NCBI RefSeq assembly: GCF_009733595.1
Contig: NZ_WOFH01000001.1
Location: 62,001 to 126,000 of the forward strand
Reading direction: 5' to 3'
DNA: 64,000 nt
Source of the DNA: Actinomadura litoris
GTDB lineage: Bacteria; Actinomycetota; Actinomycetes; Streptosporangiales; Streptosporangiaceae
Shown one piece after another: positions 1 to 8,014 of this stretch (positions are counted from its first letter, which is position 1; every line of letters begins with the position of its first letter). Position numbers and translations under genes: made by a program. A model generated the notes under the pieces. That model was not told where the DNA came from. It made no database searches and saw only the letters and a program-made list of their open reading frames with translations.

Positions 1-732
1 GGGCGGGACGGGGAGGTGGAGCGCGTCGGGCGCGGGGCTCCAGGTCGCCCCGGCGGCCTCGCCCGGGGCGAACCCGTCCGGCCAGCGTCCCGCGACCACG
101 GCCCGCACGCCCCGGGCGCCGAGCCGCCGCACCGTGTAGCGGATGGCGTTGACCGACTCGGTGTCGAGCCACTGGGCGTCGTCGATGAGCAGCAGCACCG
201 GCCGTTCCTCCGCGCACCGGGCGAGCAGCCCGCGGAACGTCAGCCTGCATGCGAGGTGGTCCATGGGAGACCGGTCGGTGGAGGAGCGTCCGATCGGGCC
301 CGCGTCGTCGTGCTCGTCGCCGGACGCCGCGCCGGACGCCTCTCCGGACGCCGCGCCGCCGCCCTCCTCGCCCGCGGCGGCGAGGTCGCCGGGCGCGGCC
401 GAGTGCGGCTCGGGCAGCCCGGTCAGCCGCTCGCGCGGAAGCTGCGCGGTCAGCGTGCCGGGGAGCTGGTCGAGGAGTTCGGCGAGCCCCGAGCAGGGCA
501 CCCAGCGCTCGGTCTCGGTCCCGGCGACGCGCAGGACGAGTTCGCCCCGGGCGGCGGCCGCGGCGCCGACGGCTTCGAGCAGCGCCGTCTTCCCGATGCC
601 GCTCGGACCCGTCAGCACGGCGCTGCCGTCCGCGGCGAGGCGGGCCTCCACGGACGTGAGCAGTGCGGATCGGCCCACCAGCGAGGGCGGCGTTCCCTTC
701 CGGACAGCCGGCTGCGCGGCCCGAACGTCCAT
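1..732 (-). CDS. LuxR-family regulator with AAA ATPase domain, 3' end beyond window
   Basis: Only the first 244 codons are inside the window; the reading frame stays open to position 1. The ATG at 732 is followed by a Walker A motif (GPSGIGKT, residues 42-49) and, around residue 195, a Walker B (LLLIDDAQWLD). This is the layout of large MalT/SARP-like ATP-dependent transcription activators, which carry a C-terminal LuxR helix-turn-helix; here that part is off the edge. Between the two Walker motifs is a low-complexity stretch rich in Ala, Gly, Ser and Glu (about residues 115-160) that looks like an expansion. The gene is transcribed away from the ECF sigma gene, leaving about 370 bp for divergent promoters. 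The class is clear; the regulated genes are unknown. Confidence 0.85.
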   Translation of the reverse strand, partial: MDVRAAQPAVRKGTPPSLVGRSALLTSVEARLAADGSAVLTGPSGIGKTALLEAVGAAAAARGELVLRVAGTETERWVPCSGLAELLDQLPGTLTAQLPRERLTGLPEPHSAAPGDLAAAGEEGGGAASGEASGAASGDEHDDAGPIGRSSTDRSPMDHLACRLTFRGLLARCAEERPVLLLIDDAQWLDTESVNAIRYTVRRLGARGVRAVVAGRWPDGFAPGEAAGATWSPAPDALHLPVPP

Positions 733-1101
733 GGCTCGTTCCCTTCAGGAGGAATCCGGCGCCGCGCCGACAATAACCACGAGCCGGGACACTCACAACG
801 CCCCTGACCGGCCCGAGCGCCGCCGGTTCGGACGGCGCCGCCCGTCGGCGCAGGTCACCGCCTCGGGCGCGACCGTATACGATCTTGATTCCGTCCCCTG
901 ACAGATCGCGGGCGGCGCCGAGTCAGGGCCCGTGCCGCAGCCCGCCCGCGCCCGGTGATCATTTCCCGGGCGAACCCGGAAGCAGCAAATCCCGGCGCCG
1001 TGCGTGTAAGAGGCGTGAGAACCACAGCGGCAAGAGCGACGCGCCCTCCCAGCGCGGACGATCCCGTCGAGGACGCCATCACGGAGAGAACGGCGCACAC
1101 T

Positions 1102-1710
1102 ATGGAGGACGCCGTCGAGGACACCGCCGGAGCCTGGCAGCGGGAGGCGGCGGGAGAGGCGGCGGGAGAGGCGGCGGGAGAGGCGGCGAAGGACACGGCA
1201 CGCGAGGAGACCCGTGTCGCGGAGGCCAAGCTGGCGCTGGTGACGCTGTTCCGCGAGCACCAGTTGAGCCTCACCCGGACCGCGCTGATGATCGTCGGTG
1301 ACCGGCCCACCGCCGAGGACGTCGTGCAGGACGCCTTCGTCGAGATGCACCGCCGGATCGACAGGATCACCGACCACGACCGGATGCTGCCCTACGTCCG
1401 CGCCGCCGTGGTGAACCGGTGCCGGTCGGTGCTGCGCCGCCGCAGGCTCGCGCCGCGGCTGTGGCGGACCTACGAGCCGCCGGTCTGGTCGGCCGAGTCG
1501 GCGGCGCTGATCGGCGAGGACCGCGCCGCCGTCTTCCACGCGCTGCGCCGGCTGCCGGAGCGGCAGCGCGAGGCGCTGGTGCTGCGCTACTACCTGGACC
1601 TGGACGAGCCCGAGATCGCCGAGGTGATGGGGATCAGCCGCAGCACCGTCCGGTCCGCCACCTCGCGGGCGCTCGCCGCGCTCGCCCGTGACCTGGGGGA
1701 GGAATCATGA
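1102..1710 (+). CDS. ECF RNA polymerase sigma factor (SigE-like subfamily)
   Basis: A 202-residue sigma-70 family protein. Region 2 is visible as LFREHQLSLTRTALMI followed by the acidic core EDVVQDAF, and region 4 as LPERQREALVLRYYLD with the helix-turn-helix EIAEVMGISRSTVRSATSRA. Both are typical of extracytoplasmic-function sigma factors, which direct RNA polymerase to a small stimulus-specific regulon. I chose the ATG at 1102, with GGAGAG at 1083-1088; an in-frame GTG at 955 would add 49 poorly conserved residues and has no ribosome site. The N-terminus contains a repeated Ala-Ala-Gly-Glu run encoded by a 12-bp tandem repeat. The stop codon overlaps the next start (ATGA at 1707-1710), so the next product is probably its partner or anti-sigma. 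Confidence 0.88.
   Translation: MEDAVEDTAGAWQREAAGEAAGEAAGEAAKDTAREETRVAEAKLALVTLFREHQLSLTRTALMIVGDRPTAEDVVQDAFVEMHRRIDRITDHDRMLPYVRAAVVNRCRSVLRRRRLAPRLWRTYEPPVWSAESAALIGEDRAAVFHALRRLPERQREALVLRYYLDLDEPEIAEVMGISRSTVRSATSRALAALARDLGEES
1144..1191 (+). repeat. 12-bp tandem repeat inside the sigma-factor gene
   Basis: Three perfect copies of a 12-bp unit (GAGGCGGCGGGA) and a fourth partial copy encode a run of Ala-Ala-Gly-Glu in the N-terminal extension of the ECF sigma factor. Because the unit is a multiple of three, copy-number changes would alter the length of the linker without breaking the frame. Confidence 0.85.
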
Positions 1711-2909
1711 CCGGGACGGAACGGCGGCTGCGGGAGGCCTTCGGCTCCGCCGCCGACACCATCGACGCCGACTCGCTGAAGCCGCTCGTCCTGCCCACGC
1801 GCGGGCGAGGCTGGGCCGTCCCGTCGCTGATGGCGGGGGCGCTGGCGGTGACGCTGGTCGGCGGCGCCGCCGTCGGCGGGCAGCTCTTCCGGTCCCCGTC
1901 CTCCTCCTCGCCGGCGCTCGCGGGCGGCGGGGAGCGCCTCGTCGCGATCCGCGGCGGAGGGGCGGTGGTCGAGGACGGCTCGGGGCGCCTCGTCGCGAGG
2001 ATCCCCGGCCGCTACGTCGCCGTGGCAGCCGCCGCGGACGCGCCGTCCGCCTCCGCCCCGCCTTCCTCCTCCGCGCCGAACGAGGCGTTGAGCAGCCTGG
2101 CCACCGCCACCTCGGCCGCCGCCAGCGGCACCTTCACCGACCCCACCAGCCCGGCTCCGAGCGGGAAGCCCGATCCGGTGTCGAGCGAGGGGCGCGTGTT
2201 CTTCCTGGCCTCGGAGGCGGGCCGCGGCGCCCTCGCCTTCTACCGGGTCACGCTGGACGACCCGTCCGCCCCGAAGCGGGTGCCCGGCGGGACGGTGCGG
2301 ACCTCCGGGGCGGACGGCGCGGCGAACCGGTTCGCCGTCAGCGACGACGGCTCGAAGCTCGCCGTCGTCGGCAACACCGGCGACCGCGCCGAGGTGGTCG
2401 TGCTCGACGTCCGCACCGGCGCCCGCCGGACGTGGACCGCCCGCGGCGACCGTCCCGTCACGAGCGCTACCTGGTCCCCCGACAACCGCACGCTCGGTTT
2501 CATCTGGCCGGACAAGGACGGCGAACCCGGCCTGCGCGCCCTCGACACCGGCGGCGCCTCGTCCGACCTGGCCTCCGCGCGGCCGATCGGCGCGGCCGCG
2601 TTCCCCTCGAACGCCGTGGTGAACGCCTTCGCCTACGACCCGGACGGGCGGACGCTCACGGCGGCGGTCCAGGGCGAGAAGCACGGCGACGACGACGAGG
2701 CCGAGTACACCATGACCCGCCTGGACGCGCGGACGGGCAGGCCGGCGGGCTGGAGGGTCGTCCTGCCCACCGACTCCTTCTCGTTCAGGCCCGACGCGTC
2801 CGGCGGCCACTTCCTCCACGTCATCGACGGCCGCCTCGGCCGCGTGGACGGCGGCGCCTTCACCTGGGTGACGCGGCGCTACTCCGAATACCGGGACGCC
2901 GCCTGGTAA
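1707..2909 (+). CDS. membrane-anchored propeller-like protein, putative partner of the ECF sigma factor
   Basis: A 400-residue protein co-translated with the sigma factor through an ATGA overlap. A short cytoplasmic N-terminus (about residues 1-35) is followed by one transmembrane helix (SLMAGALAVTLVGGAAVGG, about residues 37-57), a Ser/Ala/Pro-rich linker to about residue 155, and an extracytoplasmic region with TolB/WD40-like strands (for example VSDDGSKLAVVGNTGD and WSPDNRTLGFIWPDKDG). No zinc-binding anti-sigma motif (HxxxCxxC) is present. Position and topology suggest that it senses an external state and controls the sigma factor; this is inference. It ends before a strong hairpin at 2951-2982. 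Confidence 0.6.
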   Translation: MTGTERRLREAFGSAADTIDADSLKPLVLPTRGRGWAVPSLMAGALAVTLVGGAAVGGQLFRSPSSSSPALAGGGERLVAIRGGGAVVEDGSGRLVARIPGRYVAVAAAADAPSASAPPSSSAPNEALSSLATATSAAASGTFTDPTSPAPSGKPDPVSSEGRVFFLASEAGRGALAFYRVTLDDPSAPKRVPGGTVRTSGADGAANRFAVSDDGSKLAVVGNTGDRAEVVVLDVRTGARRTWTARGDRPVTSATWSPDNRTLGFIWPDKDGEPGLRALDTGGASSDLASARPIGAAAFPSNAVVNAFAYDPDGRTLTAAVQGEKHGDDDEAEYTMTRLDARTGRPAGWRVVLPTDSFSFRPDASGGHFLHVIDGRLGRVDGGAFTWVTRRYSEYRDAAW

Positions 2910-2950
2910 GCGGTGCTCCGCGGTGAGCGCGGCGGCCGCATGTGGACGGT

Positions 2951-2982
2951 GGACGCCCGGGGCCCGCGGGTCCCGGGCGTCC
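2951..2982. terminator. bidirectional hairpin terminator
   Basis: A perfect 11-bp stem (GGACGCCCGGG paired with CCCGGGCGTCC) with a 10-nt loop lies between two convergent genes, the sigma partner on the plus strand and the crotonase on the minus strand. There is no U-run, as is common in high-GC actinomycetes. Confidence 0.75.
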
Positions 2983-2986
2983 GGCG

Positions 2987-3748
2987 CTACTCGCCCGTCC
3001 AGACCGGCTTGCGCTTCTCGGCGAACGCGGCCGGGCCCTCCTGCGCGTCCTTGGACGCGTAGACGGGCAGGGTCACCTCGCCCTGCTTCGCCCACGCCTC
3101 CTCGGCCGTCCAGTCGGCGGACTCGACGATGACCCGCTTGGTGGCCGCGAGCGCGAGCGGCGCGTTCTCGGCGACCTTGAGCGCCAGCTCCCTGGCGGCG
3201 CCGAGGGCGCCGCCCGGCTCGGCGAGCCGGTTGACGAAGCCCAGCTCGGCCATCCGCTCGGCCGGGTACTTGTCGCCGGTGAGCGCGATCTCCATCGCGA
3301 TGTGGAACGGGATGCGGCGCGGCAGCCGCAGCAGCGCGCCGCCCGCCGCGACCAGGCCGCGCTTCGGCTCGGGCAGCCCGAACAGCGCGTCCCGCGCGGC
3401 GACGACCATGTCGCACGACAGCGCGACCTCGCAGCCGCCGGCGAGCGCGTAGCCCTCGACGGCGGCGATCAGCGGCTTGGCGGGCGGCCGCTCCACGATG
3501 CCGGCGAACCCGCGCCCGTCCACGACGGGGTTGTCGCCGGTCAGGAAGCCCTTGAGGTCCATGCCCGCGCAGAACGTGCCGCCCGCGCCGGTGATGACGC
3601 CGACCGACAGGTCCTTGCGCGCGTCCAGCTCGTCCAGCGCCGCCGCGATCCCCTGCGCCACCGCGCCGTTGACGGCGTTGCGCGAGGCCGGACGGTTGAT
3701 CGTGATGGTGAGGACGGCGCCGTCCTCCTCGGTGAGAACTTCGGTCAT
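2987..3748 (-). CDS. enoyl-CoA hydratase/isomerase family protein (crotonase fold)
   Basis: A 253-residue crotonase superfamily protein of normal length. The oxyanion-hole segments are visible as TFCAGMDLKGF (about residues 58-68) and AVEGYALAGGCEVALSCDM (about residues 98-116), with a glutamate at the first catalytic position (GGCEVAL) and FGLPEPKRGL where many hydratases carry the second. Such enzymes hydrate 2-enoyl-CoA in beta-oxidation-type pathways, but members also act as isomerases or dehalogenases, so the substrate is open. It follows the SDR gene on the same strand with a 10-bp gap, which suggests a two-gene operon catalysing hydration and then oxidation. Confidence 0.85.
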   Translation of the reverse strand: MTEVLTEEDGAVLTITINRPASRNAVNGAVAQGIAAALDELDARKDLSVGVITGAGGTFCAGMDLKGFLTGDNPVVDGRGFAGIVERPPAKPLIAAVEGYALAGGCEVALSCDMVVAARDALFGLPEPKRGLVAAGGALLRLPRRIPFHIAMEIALTGDKYPAERMAELGFVNRLAEPGGALGAARELALKVAENAPLALAATKRVIVESADWTAEEAWAKQGEVTLPVYASKDAQEGPAAFAEKRKPVWTGE

Positions 3749-3758
3749 CGCTGGTGCC

Positions 3759-4532
3759 TCACTTCGGCTGGAAGCGGATGCCGCCGTCGAAGCGGATCGT
3801 CTCGCCGTTCATGTAGTCGTTCTCGATGAGGGCCTTGACCAGGTGCGCGAACTCCGACGCGCGGCCCATCCGCTTCGGGAACGGGACGGGCGCGTACAGC
3901 TTCGCCTTGAACTCCTCGGCGGCCTCGCCCTCGCCGTAGATGGGGGTGTCGATGATCCCCGGGCAGATCGTGTTGACCCGGACGCCGATCGCGGCGAGGT
4001 CGCGGGCGGCGGGCAGCGTCATGCCGATGATGCCGCCCTTGGACGCGGAGTAGGCGACCTGCCCGGTCTGCCCCTCGATGCCGGCGACGGAGGCGGTGTT
4101 GACGACGACGCCGCGCAGGCCGTCCTCGTCGACGGGCTCGGTCCTGGCGATCGCGGCGGCGCCGATGCGCATCAGGTTGAAGGTGCCGATGAGGTTGACC
4201 CGGATGACGGTCTCGTACTGGCCGAGGTCGTGCGGGCTGCCGTCGCGGTTGACGGTGCGCGACGCCCAGCCGATGCCCGCGCTGTTGACGATGACGCGCA
4301 GCGGCGCGCCGGTGTCGACGGCGGCCTGGACGGCGGCGGCCACCTGCGCCTCGTCCGACACGTCGGTCTTGGCGAAGGCGCCGCCGACCTCGTCGGCGAC
4401 GGCCTTGCCCTTGTCCTCGTTCAGGTCGGCGACGACCACCGTGGCGCCCTCGGCGGCCAGCGCGCGGACGGTGGCCTCGCCGAGGCCGCTCGCGCCGCCG
4501 GATACGACGGCGGAAACTCCGTTCAGGTCCAT
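3759..4532 (-). CDS. short-chain dehydrogenase, 3-hydroxyacyl-CoA dehydrogenase type
   Basis: A 257-residue classical SDR. The NAD-binding motif is SGGASGLGEATVRAL near the N-terminus, with an aspartate in VADLNEDKG that favours NAD over NADP. The active site has Ser in NTASVAG and YSASK (Tyr and Lys). The whole sequence is like the type II 3-hydroxyacyl-CoA dehydrogenase (HSD17B10-like) group. I use the ATG at 4532 rather than an in-frame GTG at 4541, because AAGG lies at a suitable distance from the ATG. With the following crotonase it could carry out the second and third steps of a beta-oxidation cycle. Confidence 0.87.
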   Translation of the reverse strand: MDLNGVSAVVSGGASGLGEATVRALAAEGATVVVADLNEDKGKAVADEVGGAFAKTDVSDEAQVAAAVQAAVDTGAPLRVIVNSAGIGWASRTVNRDGSPHDLGQYETVIRVNLIGTFNLMRIGAAAIARTEPVDEDGLRGVVVNTASVAGIEGQTGQVAYSASKGGIIGMTLPAARDLAAIGVRVNTICPGIIDTPIYGEGEAAEEFKAKLYAPVPFPKRMGRASEFAHLVKALIENDYMNGETIRFDGGIRFQPK

Positions 4533-4647
4533 GGACAGCACCTTACGTGAGGGACCGAATGTGGTTCGGGACGATGGTATCCAGACGCGACCGCGCCATC
4601 CCGCACCTACCCGCCGAGGGGGTGCCGCCCCGGGCCCTCGCCGGATG

Positions 4648-4701
4648 GCCTGCGGCGGGTCGCGGTCATGGGACGCCGCACGACCACGACCCGCCGCAGG
4701 C
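4648..4701 (-). terminator. long-stem terminator after the SCO5389-family gene
   Basis: A perfect 14-bp inverted repeat (GCCTGCGGCGGGTC at 4648-4661 and its complement at 4688-4701) lies just past the stop of the SCO5389-family gene at 4721. It probably separates that transcript from the SDR/crotonase pair downstream. Confidence 0.6.
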
Positions 4702-4720
4702 GGACCTCACCCTGTGATGG

Positions 4721-5116
4721 TCAGCAGTCGACCAGCTCCGGCGACTGGTTGAGGAGCTGGGCGCGCGGCGAGACGAACCGCTCGTGCCGCTCGGCGACGC
4801 CGTCGACGGCGAGGTCGAACGCGGCGACGCGATGGCAGTTCTGGAACGCCAGCCGGACGCCGAAGTGCCGCTCCAGCGCCCCGCGCATCGAGTCGCTGGC
4901 GAGGACGCGCAGCAACTGGCCGCGGGCCTGCTCGTCCGGCGGCGGGGTCTGGTTGTCGGCGAACCCGGCACCGCCGTCGCGCATCCGGGTGATGACGTCG
5001 CTGATGACCTGCCACGCGTACGGCAGCGAGTCGCGGACGCACGCCACGAACGACGCGTCGTCCACCTCGCCCTGCCGCGCCTTCTCCAGCAGCCGATCGT
5101 CGACAGTCAGGGACAT
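4721..5116 (-). CDS. SCO5389 family protein of unknown function
   Basis: A 131-residue protein that closely resembles the conserved actinomycete SCO5389 family, recognisable from FADNQTPPPDEQARGQLLR and the segment HFGVRLAFQNCHRVAAFDL. No enzymatic role is known to me. It has cysteines at three positions that also appear in the family members I recall: in ACVRDSLPY, in QNCHR and at the very C-terminus (SPELVDC), with a histidine next to the second. A metal-binding role is possible but unproven. A Zur/Fur-like palindrome lies about 50 bp upstream of the start, which would fit metal-dependent control. Confidence 0.8.
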   Translation of the reverse strand: MSLTVDDRLLEKARQGEVDDASFVACVRDSLPYAWQVISDVITRMRDGGAGFADNQTPPPDEQARGQLLRVLASDSMRGALERHFGVRLAFQNCHRVAAFDLAVDGVAERHERFVSPRAQLLNQSPELVDC

Positions 5117-5163
5117 GACCGAACTCCCCTCTCACCGTGTCTGGGACAGGGTTCAGCGTCGCA

Positions 5164-5178
5164 TGGAAATGATTTTCG
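5164..5178 (-). promoter_or_regulatory. Zur/Fur-type operator candidate
   Basis: The 15-bp sequence TGGAAATGATTTTCG matches the actinobacterial Zur/Fur-type box TGAAAATGATTTTCA at 13 of 15 positions. It is embedded in a larger palindrome with arms ATGGAA (5163-5168) and TTCCAT (5179-5184). It lies 48 bp upstream of the SCO5389-family start, where a promoter would be expected. The identity of the binding regulator is inferred only from the pattern. Confidence 0.5.
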
Positions 5179-5184
5179 TTCCAT

Positions 5185-6046
5185 ACCCTGGAAGCGGGAG
5201 TGTTCTCTCATCCCGGACATCAACCAGTGATCGCGGAGGCACCGGACGGGGTGCGATACGGCACGCTCGAAGATCCCTGACGCGGGCGTGACGCGTCCGT
5301 GATGGGCGTTGCACCGGGCGCCGTCCGGATGTGGACGGCCCGCCCCCGCGGCTGTGGCACATATCACGCCCGAATAAAGAACAACTCGCTCGCCGGGGTC
5401 GCCATTCACCTCTCACCGGCCGGTCACATTTCCTTGATCGAGCGCCCGCGCACCCTCCCCCGGACGGTTGATCGCGACACCTTCCCGCCCCCGCCAACCC
5501 CGTGATCTGGGCACGCATTTCTCAAGAATGGCTCGTCACGCGACGCGCCGGACACTTCACGATCCGTTCGCGACCGGACTTGCGAATCGGTTTCGCCAGC
5601 AGGTGTGACTCACCTCACAATGGACGAAATTCGGGCGCGGTAACCCCTGGCAGCACGGTGATCGCCACTCTCCGTCAAGATCTGTTCCAATGTGTGAATC
5701 GTCCAGGCATTTGCCACGGCGGCCGGAATCTGGCTACGTTCCTGCCCGGTTCATGCGGCACAGACGCCGCCCAGATAACAGAACACGCAAACCGACGAGC
5801 GGTTGCGGTACCGCCTCGGGCCTTTCCCCCCCTCAGGTCCGAGGACCGTCCTCCCGGCGGCGCGGGTCCATGCCAGGGCCCGGCGCGCGTCCCGGGGACG
5901 GGGTCGCCGCAGTGGAGCCGCCGTCGAGAGCCGAGTCCGTGCAGCCATGAGGCACGGAGCCGGAATGCGGCCACGTCCGCGGCGATCAGACGACGCCCGG
6001 AACCCCCTCACGACGTCGAGCGACGTCCGGAAGGCGGAGTGGCCGC
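5185..6046. other. long intergenic region with no gene seen
   Basis: About 1 kb between the divergent SCO5389-family gene and the NlpC/P60 gene holds no convincing reading frame on either strand. Open frames here lack ribosome sites and family-like sequence. Part of it (about 5550-5780) is less GC-rich than the surroundings and probably contains the promoter of the NlpC/P60 gene. I looked for the conserved blocks of the c-di-AMP (ydaO-type) riboswitch, common before such genes, and did not see them. Confidence 0.5.
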
Positions 6047-6094
6047 GGCAGCCCGAGACCCCCAGCGGTAGCACCGCCGAGGGTGACGGCTGCC
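6047..6094 (+). promoter_or_regulatory. structured 5' leader in front of the NlpC/P60 gene
   Basis: Three stacked stems are visible: outer GGCAGCC/GGCTGCC (6047-6053 with 6088-6094), middle ACCC/GGGT (6058-6061 with 6081-6084) and inner GCGGT/ACCGC (6065-6069 with 6073-6077). The fold ends 33 bases before the proposed CTG start. It does not match a riboswitch family I can name. Confidence 0.4.
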
Positions 6095-6127
6095 CGGTAG
6101 GCATGGTCCGCGAAATCTGGAGTCATC

Positions 6128-6715
6128 CTGCATACCCCCCGATTCCCCCTGAAGTCCGCCATCACCCGCAGGTCGCTCACCGGCGGCCTGGTCCTCACCT
6201 CGGCGACCGCGCTCGGCGCGTCGCTGCTGGTGGCGGCACCGGCGGAGGCCGCGAACGCGCGGACGGCGTCATCCACCACGTCGGCGCGCACGGCGGCCGC
6301 CGCGAGCGTCTCGGCGGCCAGGATCTCCGCCTCGCGGAAGGCCCGGCAGAAGAAGCGCGCCGACTACGCCGTCAAATACGCTTACAAGCAGATCGGCGAC
6401 CGGTACCGCTACGGTGGCACCGGCCCCGGCTCGTGGGACTGCTCCGGGCTGGCGGGAGGCTCGTGGCGCAAGGCCGGGGTGAAGCTGCCCCGCACCACGC
6501 AGCAGATCTACCGCGCGGTGAAGTACAAGGTCTCGTGGAAGGGCGCGGTCAAGGGCGACCTGCTCTTCTTCTACGGCGGCAGGTCCCACATGGGCATCTA
6601 CGTCGGCAAGGGATACATGATCCACGCGCCCAGCTCGGGCAAGCGGGTCAAGAAGGTCAAGCTCAACGGCTACTACAAGCGCAACTTCCACGGCGCGGTC
6701 CGTCCCGGCTACTGA
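6128..6715 (+). CDS. secreted NlpC/P60 family peptidoglycan hydrolase with probable CTG start
   Basis: A cell-wall endopeptidase, usually cleaving D-Glu to diaminopimelate bonds. The C-terminal NlpC/P60 domain has the catalytic cysteine in WDCSGLAGG, a histidine in RSHMGIYVG and a third polar residue in YMIHAPSSG. Only a GTG at 6230 lies in frame as a normal start, and it would give no signal peptide. The frame is open from 6101; a CTG at 6128 has GGAG at 6119-6122, five bases upstream, and encodes a textbook signal peptide: basic ITRRSLTGG, a hydrophobic core (LVLTSATALGASLLVAA) and AEA before the cleavage site. I therefore propose CTG, giving 195 residues. The region after cleavage is Ala/Ser/Thr-rich and then basic. 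Confidence 0.82.
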   Translation: MHTPRFPLKSAITRRSLTGGLVLTSATALGASLLVAAPAEAANARTASSTTSARTAAAASVSAARISASRKARQKKRADYAVKYAYKQIGDRYRYGGTGPGSWDCSGLAGGSWRKAGVKLPRTTQQIYRAVKYKVSWKGAVKGDLLFFYGGRSHMGIYVGKGYMIHAPSSGKRVKKVKLNGYYKRNFHGAVRPGY

Positions 6716-6780
6716 TCCGGGTCATCCTCTGACGACATTCCGGGGTCCACCTGTGCCCTCGGTCTGTCCAGGGACGGCCA

Positions 6781-6833
6781 TGGAAGCGCGGCAGGCCCCG
6801 CACCGTCCCGGTGCGGGGCCTCCGCCGCTTCCA
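6781..6833. terminator. bidirectional terminator between NlpC/P60 and Old Yellow Enzyme genes
   Basis: A 12-bp perfect inner stem (AGGCCCCGCACC at 6793-6804 with 6810-6821) is enclosed by an 8-bp outer stem (TGGAAGCG with CGCTTCCA). It lies between convergent genes. Confidence 0.8.
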
Positions 6834-6837
6834 CAGG

Positions 6838-7914
6838 TCAGGACGTCAGGGCCGGGTAGTCGGTGTAGCCGCGGTGGTCGCCGCCGTAGAAGGTCTCCGG
6901 GTCGGCCGCGTTGTAGGGCCCTCCGGCCCTGATGCGCACGGGCAGGTCCGGGTTGGCGAGCCACATCTCCCCGAACGCGACCGCGTCGGCCACGCCCTCG
7001 CGCAGCGCCTCCAGGCCGTGCTCCGGCGTGGACGGGAAGGACTCGGGCGTGGGGTGCGCGTTGAGGATCAGCGCGCCCGGCCAGGCGGCGCGGAGCTTGC
7101 GCGTCGTCCCCCGGTCCCCCAGTTCCAGAATGTGCAGGTAGGCCGGGCCGAGCGGCGCCAGGGCGGCGAGCAGCCCGGTGTACAGCTCGATGGTGTCGCT
7201 CTCGCTGACGCCGTTGGACGTGCTCCCCGGCGAGATCCGGAAGCCCAGGCGCTCCGCGCCGATCGCGTCCGCGACCGCCCGCGCGACCTCCACGCCGAAC
7301 CTGATGCGGTTCTCCACCGTGCCGCCGTAGGAGTCGGTGCGCTCGTTGCTGCCGTCGGTGAGGAACTGGTGGATCAGGTAGCCGTTCGCGCCGTGCAGCT
7401 CCACCCCGTCGAAACCGGCGTCGATCGCGTTGCGCGCCGCGTCCGCGAACTCCTGGACGGCCTGGGCGATGTCGTCCCGCGTCATCTCGCGCGGCTCGGG
7501 GTGGTCGAGCATCCCGTCGGGCGTGAAGAGCTGCTCGCCGCTGGCGAGCGGCGACGGGGCGAGCGGCAGCGCGCCGTCCGGGTACAGGTAGGGATGCCCC
7601 ACGCGGCCCGTGTGCATGAGCTGCGCGAAGATCCGTCCACCCTCGGCGTGCACCGCGCCCGTGACGGCCCGCCACGCCTCCACCTGGTCGCCCGCGTGCA
7701 GGCCCGGCGTCCAGATGTAGCCCTGCCCGAGGACGCTCGGCTGCGTGCCCTCGGTGATGATCAGCCCGGCGCCGGCGCGCTGGGTGTAGTACTCGGCGGT
7801 CAACTCGGTCACCTTGCCGTCCCGCACGGCCCTGCTCCGCGTCATCGGCGACATCACCAGCCGGTTGGGCAGTTCCAGGTTCCCGACCGACAGCGGCTCG
7901 AACAGTTCCTTCAT
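6838..7914 (-). CDS. Old Yellow Enzyme family FMN-dependent ene-reductase (NemA-like)
   Basis: A 358-residue TIM-barrel flavoprotein of family-typical length. It has the N-terminal FMN-binding segment PNRLVMSPMTRSR, the substrate-binding pair His/Asn in VELHGANGYLIHQFL, the following SNERTDSYGGTVENR, and an FMN-phosphate segment near GEMWLANPDLPVR. Members reduce activated C=C bonds of enones, nitroalkenes or quinones with NADPH. The start ATG at 7914 lies about 100 bp from the divergent LuxR regulator, which may control it. The physiological substrate cannot be read from sequence. Confidence 0.9.
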   Translation of the reverse strand: MKELFEPLSVGNLELPNRLVMSPMTRSRAVRDGKVTELTAEYYTQRAGAGLIITEGTQPSVLGQGYIWTPGLHAGDQVEAWRAVTGAVHAEGGRIFAQLMHTGRVGHPYLYPDGALPLAPSPLASGEQLFTPDGMLDHPEPREMTRDDIAQAVQEFADAARNAIDAGFDGVELHGANGYLIHQFLTDGSNERTDSYGGTVENRIRFGVEVARAVADAIGAERLGFRISPGSTSNGVSESDTIELYTGLLAALAPLGPAYLHILELGDRGTTRKLRAAWPGALILNAHPTPESFPSTPEHGLEALREGVADAVAFGEMWLANPDLPVRIRAGGPYNAADPETFYGGDHRGYTDYPALTS

Positions 7915-8014
7915 GACATCCTCCGCAGTGCGTTCTCGATGCCCTGAAGCTAGGGACGGCCGGGTACCGGGCGAATCCGTACGGTTTCGGTAGTCAAGCC
8001 CGTAGTTTGGATGC

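Noticed and set aside
16..901. Several plus-strand open frames over the first 900 bp
   Set aside because: They are antisense to the ATPase gene with clear Walker motifs on the minus strand and show only Arg/Ala/Pro-rich shadow sequence.
5640..6100. c-di-AMP (ydaO-type) riboswitch before the NlpC/P60 gene
   Set aside because: The conserved blocks of that motif, as I recall them, are not present.
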